From Myxococcales bacterium (lineage in GTDB: Bacteria; Myxococcota_A; Polyangia; Polyangiales; Houyiibacteriaceae), in the NCBI GenBank assembly GCA_013002645.1, contig JABDJF010000817.1, positions 1-10,409 on the forward strand: 10,409 nucleotides of DNA. The letters run 5' to 3'. The position numbers and the translations under genes are program-made. The notes under the pieces were generated by a model. The model ran no database searches, was not told the DNA's origin, and saw only the letters and a list, made by a program, of their open reading frames with translations. Positions 6,702 to 10,409 of this stretch are shown in pieces. Within the stretch, counting starts at the first letter, position 1. The number at the start of each line of letters is the position of its first letter.

Positions 6702-6711
6702 GACCCCTCTT

Positions 6712-6727
6712 TCCCCCACCTGGGGGA
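6712..6727. promoter_or_regulatory. Perfect 16-base palindrome, possible operator
   Basis: TCCCCCA (6712-6718) and TGGGGGA (6721-6727) are perfect inverted repeats with a CC centre. The two-base gap is too short for an RNA loop, so a dimeric DNA-binding protein is the more natural explanation. It lies just upstream of the candidate -35 of the DUF1592 gene. I cannot name the regulator. Confidence 0.45.
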
Positions 6728-6735
6728 GAACCGCG

Positions 6736-6751
6736 CGTGAGCTAGATCACA
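6736..6751. promoter_or_regulatory. CRP/FNR-family-like binding site
   Basis: CGTGA-N6-TCACA matches 9 of the 10 conserved bases of the CRP site TGTGA-N6-TCACA. The inner 14 bases (6737-6750) are palindromic except for one pair, including a central CTAG. The site lies between two divergent genes, nine bases from the 16-base palindrome, and could serve either direction. No Crp-type regulator is encoded in this window. Confidence 0.45.
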
Positions 6752-6816
6752 TGCAGTGCAGATGACGGACCGCCTTGGCGACGAGCAAGGTTCGGCCAGC
6801 GCCCCGCCGTCGAGGC

Positions 6817-6845
6817 TTGTGAAATCGCGTCCAGCGGTTGATATT
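6817..6845 (+). promoter_or_regulatory. Candidate promoter of the acyl-CoA dehydrogenase gene
   Basis: TTGTGA (6817-6822; 4 of 6) and GATATT (6840-6845; 4 of 6) are separated by 17 bases. A start near 6852 would give a leader of about 45 bases containing the GGGAGG ribosome-binding site. Both boxes are only moderate matches. Confidence 0.3.
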
Positions 6846-6895
6846 TCGCATTCGCCTTCGATCTGGCGGCGGCGGTACGAAACTGGGAGGCCCTG

Positions 6896-8830
6896 ATGGT
6901 AGACGCAGAAGAAGCACGCAAAGTCGCAGAAGACTCGAGAGAGAAGTCCTGGCGCGGGCAGAGTTTCATGCGGGATGTGTTTCTCGGGAACTTCCGAATC
7001 GACCTCCTCGAACGACTCACCCTCGATGAACCGGACCGCCCCGAGTTCTGGGCGTTCTATCGCCGCCTGGCGGATTTCCTTCGAGACGAGGTCGACTCCG
7101 CGGAGATCGACGCAACAGGCGAGTACCCCCCCGAAGTCGTCGCGGGCCTCGCCGAGCTCGGCGCGTTCGGCTTGAAGATTCCAAAGGAGTACGGCGGGCT
7201 CGGTTTGACACACCCCGAGTACGTCCGGGTGATGCAACTACTCGGCGGCAGTGACGGCAACGTCGCCGCGCTCTTATCCGCGCACCAGGCAATCGGCGTC
7301 CCACAACCGATCAAGCTCTTCGGGACCGCCGAGCAAAAAAAGCGTTACCTGCCGCGCTGCGCAAAAGGCGCCATCTCCGCGTTCGCACTGACCGAGCTCA
7401 CCGCCGGCTCCGATCCGGCGCGGCTCGGCACGACCGCCGAGCTCTCGGAGGACGGCGAACATTACGTGCTCAACGGTCACAAGCTCTGGTGCACCAATGT
7501 CACGCTCGCGGACCTCATCGTGGTGATGGCCCGCAACCCTGCCACCAAGAGAATCAACTGCTTCGTGGTCGAAATGGACTGGCCCGGCGTCGAGGTCGAA
7601 CATCGAAGTCGCTTCATGGGGCTGCGAGCCCTCGCGAACGGCGTCGTCAGCTTCGACAAGGTCAAGGTCCCCAAAGAGAACCTGATCGGCAAGGATGGCG
7701 ACGGGCTCAAGATCGCGCTCGTCACGTTGAACACCGGGCGGCTCAGTCTACCCGCCGGCACCGCGGGATCGGCAAAACGCTTTGTCGAGGTCGTGCGCAA
7801 ATGGTCGAACGCGCGCGTGCAGTGGGGCGTCCCCATCGGAAAGCACGAGGCGATCGCGCACAAGAACGCACACATCCTGGCTTCGACCTTCGCGATGGAG
7901 TCGATCGCGTACACGGTGGGCGAGCTTGCCGACCATGAGGATGCCGACATCCGCTTGGAAGCGGCGGCGGCAAAGGAATGGAACAGCGTCCGAAACTGGA
8001 ACCTCGCCGATGAGACCCTACAGGTGCGCGGTGGACGCGGCTTCGAAACCGAGCGTTCGCTCCTGGCCCGTGGTGAGCCCGGTATCGGAATCGAGCGCGC
8101 GATGCGTGACAACCGGGTCAACCTCATCTTCGAGGGCACGAGCGAGATCATGCACCTCTTCATTGCGCGCGAGGCCGTAGACAAGCATCTGCAGCTGGCG
8201 GGCACGCTCATCGATCCCAAAGCCAGCATCGGGCAACGTCTCGGTTCCCTGCCGAAAATTCTCGCTTTCTATGCCTGGTGGTACCCCACGCGCTGGCTCC
8301 GCTGGAGCCTATGGCCGAGCTTTTCGCGCTATGGGAAGCTCGCCAAACACCTTCGCTACGCATCACGCGCATCGGCGCGCCTCGCGCGAAACACCTTTCA
8401 CGGTATTGCGCGATTCGGGCCGGGCCTCGAGCGCCGCCAGGGCTTCCTGTTTCGGATCGTCGACATCGGCATCGAGATCTTCGCTCTATCCGCGACCGTT
8501 CGCCACGCATACAAGCTCCAACGGGACGGGGCCGAGGACGCCGCCCGAGCTGTAGACCTCGCCGATTTCTTTGCGCGACGGACCCGGCGAAACATCGATA
8601 TGCTGTTCCAACAGCTGTGGCGAAATGACGACGCTCAGGCGACCCGAGTCGGCCTCGACCTGCTCGCAGGCAAACACAGCTGGCTGGAGCGCGGCATCGA
8701 CCCGCTGCCCTACAGCATCGATGACCTTCGTCCGAAGTCGATGGAAGAGATCTTGAAGGAACGGGAGCAGCGAAAGAGCGAAGCGGCGCCGGAGCAAGCA
8801 GCGACGCAAGAGCAATTGCGAACGGCCTGA
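6896..8830 (+). CDS. Acyl-CoA dehydrogenase, very-long-chain/FadE type, with C-terminal extension
   Basis: This FAD enzyme catalyses the first step of fatty-acid beta-oxidation, oxidising acyl-CoA to trans-2-enoyl-CoA and passing electrons to electron-transfer flavoprotein. In its 644 residues, the N-terminal helical domain includes ELGAFGLKIPKEYGGLGL (87-104). The middle beta domain has the flavin-contacting AFALTELTAGSDPA (162-175) and GHKLWCTN (194-201). The C-terminal helical domain has the GGRGFETE motif (379-386) and IFEGTSEIM (411-419), in which Glu413 aligns with the catalytic base of MCAD/VLCAD. About 200 further residues (from 440) resemble the extra domain of VLCAD and ACAD9; the aromatic, basic stretch around FYAWWYPTRWLRW (458-470) could bind the membrane surface. 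Long-chain substrates are an inference from this architecture. The start is firm: GGGAGG lies five bases before ATG. The C-terminal tail after 615 is charged and likely disordered. It is divergent from the DUF1592 operon and 23 bases upstream of the glycoside hydrolase gene. Confidence 0.95.
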   Translation: MVDAEEARKVAEDSREKSWRGQSFMRDVFLGNFRIDLLERLTLDEPDRPEFWAFYRRLADFLRDEVDSAEIDATGEYPPEVVAGLAELGAFGLKIPKEYGGLGLTHPEYVRVMQLLGGSDGNVAALLSAHQAIGVPQPIKLFGTAEQKKRYLPRCAKGAISAFALTELTAGSDPARLGTTAELSEDGEHYVLNGHKLWCTNVTLADLIVVMARNPATKRINCFVVEMDWPGVEVEHRSRFMGLRALANGVVSFDKVKVPKENLIGKDGDGLKIALVTLNTGRLSLPAGTAGSAKRFVEVVRKWSNARVQWGVPIGKHEAIAHKNAHILASTFAMESIAYTVGELADHEDADIRLEAAAAKEWNSVRNWNLADETLQVRGGRGFETERSLLARGEPGIGIERAMRDNRVNLIFEGTSEIMHLFIAREAVDKHLQLAGTLIDPKASIGQRLGSLPKILAFYAWWYPTRWLRWSLWPSFSRYGKLAKHLRYASRASARLARNTFHGIARFGPGLERRQGFLFRIVDIGIEIFALSATVRHAYKLQRDGAEDAARAVDLADFFARRTRRNIDMLFQQLWRNDDAQATRVGLDLLAGKHSWLERGIDPLPYSIDDLRPKSMEEILKEREQRKSEAAPEQAATQEQLRTA

Positions 8831-8853
8831 CCGATCCTCTGCTAAGAAACTTC

Positions 8854-10409
8854 ATGCTTCGAGCTCCATTCATCGCGGTTCTCGTGCTGGCGTGTCTGGG
8901 TTGCAATGAGTCCACGAGAGCAAGCGCCATCAACGACGATGCTTTCTCGCCGGCACTTTTCGCAAACCCACCCTCCGAGTTTGGCCCGCAGACACGCTGG
9001 TGGTGGCCGGGCGCATCGGTGGACGACGCTGGCCTGGGCGACCAGCTGCGCCAGTTCGTCGAGGCCGGGTACAGCGCAATTGAGATCCAACCGTTCATGT
9101 CTGCGCTCACGAACGCCGACCTCGATGAAGATCCTCGAATTCGAGCGGTCGGCGACGCAACGTTTCTCGAACGACTCCGAACTGCAGCCTGCACGGCCCA
9201 GGAGCTCGGGCTTCACTGGGACATCACGCTCGGGAGCGGCTGGTCCACCGGAGGCGTGGGGATCGACGACGACGGTGCGCGGCAACTCATCGCGGCCGAG
9301 CTCACGCTCGAAGGCCCGTCGAGCTACAGTGGACCGCTTCCGTACCCCGACCCACCTGCTTGGATCGAAGGGACCAATCGCATCGTTCCCGCCATCGATG
9401 GCTTCGACCAAGAGCTCAGGCTCGTGTCGGTGCTTGGTGCCGAAGTAGCCGACGAGCCGGAGAATCCGCCAGCAACGCTGGGCGACGTCGTCGAGCTGGC
9501 CGACCAGGTGCAAGACGGCACGCTGGGCTGGGAGGTCCCCGCAGGAACCCATCGCATCTTCGCGGTCTACGAGAACCGGACGCGGCACTTCCCGGCGGGC
9601 GGTGCGTACCCGGGAGAGCTCGAAGACGCGCGCGTGATCGACCACCTCGATCGACGGGGGGTCGAAGCCTTCCTCGACTCGGAGTTCGGCGCCTGGCTCG
9701 AAGCGGTTTCCGATTGCCCTCCACGTGCGGTGTTCGTCGACAGCTTCGAGTTGGTAGGGGAGCTGCCTTGGACGGCTGGCTTCGGCGCAGACTTCGAGAC
9801 TTCGCTCGGGTATGAAATCGATCCCTTGCTCCCGTTCTTATTCTTGGAAGGTGGCGAATCCGAGTACGTGAATATCCTCAGGGCCGAGACTGTGGCCCGG
9901 TACCAGGCGACGGACGACCGGGGGGCTCGGGTGCGTGAGGACTACGAAGCCCTTCGAAGTGCCCGATTCTCCCAGGAGCTCATCGAGACCCTGCGCATCT
10001 GGCTCCAGGACAGAGGCGTCGAGCTTCGCTTGCAGGCACATGGTGGATACGCGGATATATTGGACGCCTACGCCATGGCCGACGTCCCCGAATCGGAAGG
10101 GCTCTACGCCGGAGGCTCGTATGACTTCCTGCGATTGTCCGCCTCGGCGGCGCACGTGGGGGGAAAGCGCTACGTGAGCAGCGAAACCTTCGTTTCGGTC
10201 GGCAGGTTGGAGCTCACCGAGCAGGAGACGCGAATCTTGATGGGTCGGGCCTTCAGCGCGGGGATCAATCGACTGGTGCATCATGGGAACGCCTACCGGT
10301 ACCTCCACCAAGATGGGCAGCGTTGGTTCCCGTTCCACCCACGCGACGATAGCGCCTTTTCGACGGGGCCGGTCGATCTCAGCTTCGACATTCATCCCGA
10401 CGCCGTGAT
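8854..10409 (+). CDS. GH106-like glycoside hydrolase lipoprotein, 5' part (3' end outside window)
   Basis: The frame is open for 518 codons from ATG 8854 to the window edge without a stop. MLRAPFIAVLVLACLGCN is a lipoprotein signal; Cys14 (VLAC) or Cys17 (CLGC) would carry the lipid, so the protein should act in the periplasm or at the outer membrane. The mature part opens with a pattern typical of GH106 alpha-L-rhamnosidase-like enzymes: FANPPSEFGPQTRWWWPG (36-53), then QFVEAGYSAIEIQPF on a first barrel strand. Further barrel motifs are LHWDITLGSGWSTGG (about 116-130), VFVDSFELVGELPWT (Asp296, Glu299), the ADVPESEG loop, and SASAAHVGGKRYVSSETF with Glu444, a candidate catalytic residue by position, followed by GINRLVHHGN. 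Family members are usually about 900 residues or more, so perhaps half is missing. Rhamnosidase activity is an inference; related barrels act on other sugars. Only a weak AAGAAA ribosome-binding site is seen, and the 23-base gap suggests co-transcription with the acyl-CoA dehydrogenase. Confidence 0.8.
   Translation, partial: MLRAPFIAVLVLACLGCNESTRASAINDDAFSPALFANPPSEFGPQTRWWWPGASVDDAGLGDQLRQFVEAGYSAIEIQPFMSALTNADLDEDPRIRAVGDATFLERLRTAACTAQELGLHWDITLGSGWSTGGVGIDDDGARQLIAAELTLEGPSSYSGPLPYPDPPAWIEGTNRIVPAIDGFDQELRLVSVLGAEVADEPENPPATLGDVVELADQVQDGTLGWEVPAGTHRIFAVYENRTRHFPAGGAYPGELEDARVIDHLDRRGVEAFLDSEFGAWLEAVSDCPPRAVFVDSFELVGELPWTAGFGADFETSLGYEIDPLLPFLFLEGGESEYVNILRAETVARYQATDDRGARVREDYEALRSARFSQELIETLRIWLQDRGVELRLQAHGGYADILDAYAMADVPESEGLYAGGSYDFLRLSASAAHVGGKRYVSSETFVSVGRLELTEQETRILMGRAFSAGINRLVHHGNAYRYLHQDGQRWFPFHPRDDSAFSTGPVDLSFDIHPDAV

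Larger units (their letters stand above)
6626..6895. other. Divergent intergenic regulatory region, 270 bases
   Basis: No gene is visible between the divergent DUF1592 and acyl-CoA dehydrogenase genes. From left to right it holds a candidate minus-strand promoter (6672-6701), a 16-base perfect palindrome (6712-6727), a CRP-like palindrome (6736-6751) and a candidate plus-strand promoter (6817-6845). The AGGGTGG before ATG 6625 (minus strand) and the GGGAGG at 6885-6890 before ATG 6896 are the ribosome-binding sites of the flanking genes. Confidence 0.6.

Noticed and set aside
8208..9194. 328-codon open frame on the minus strand
   Set aside because: It covers the end of the acyl-CoA dehydrogenase and the start of the hydrolase, both well supported; the translation is Ser/Arg-rich and has no recognisable domain.
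8842..9645. 267-codon open frame on the minus strand
   Set aside because: It is antisense to the GH106-like reading frame, which has a lipoprotein signal and family motifs; the reverse frame shows none.

Overview
The window is GC-rich, densely coding DNA (short gaps, largest 270 bases). Its gene content points to a Myxococcota/deltaproteobacterium-type genome: a DUF1592 plus DUF1552 secreted protein pair, a class II photolyase, a long FadE-type acyl-CoA dehydrogenase and a lipoprotein glycoside hydrolase. Planctomycetes also carry DUF1552/DUF1592 families, so the assignment is an inference. I saw no rRNA, tRNA, CRISPR array, transposase, long repeat or U-tailed intrinsic terminator.

Left block, plus strand (1-2988): the 3' part of a tandem cyclic-nucleotide-binding-fold protein whose start lies outside the window; a full class II CPD photolyase (light-driven repair of cyclobutane pyrimidine dimers); and a 255-residue protein of no known function. 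Gaps are 75 and 64 bases, so these may be partly co-transcribed.

Middle block, minus strand (6625 down to 2985): a predicted lipoprotein with the DUF1587-1595-1592-1588-1585 domain series and one heme-type CXXCH motif; a Tat-exported DUF1552 protein overlapping it by ATGA (coupled translation); then, after 141 bases that appear to hold a separate promoter, a palindrome and a leader hairpin, a small helical Spy/CpxP-like protein. This last gene converges on the 255-residue gene, and the two stop codons share one CTAG. The DUF1592/DUF1552 pair is the least understood system here. Its DUF1552 member has HILAHP where I recall the family signature HXXSHH.

Right block, plus strand (6896 to end): an acyl-CoA dehydrogenase of the very-long-chain/FadE type with a C-terminal membrane-associating extension, followed 23 bases later by the 5' part (518 codons) of a lipoprotein glycoside hydrolase resembling GH106 alpha-L-rhamnosidases, cut by the window end. 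The 270-base divergent region between the DUF1592 and acyl-CoA dehydrogenase genes holds two neighbouring palindromes, one of them CRP-like, and candidate promoters in both directions.
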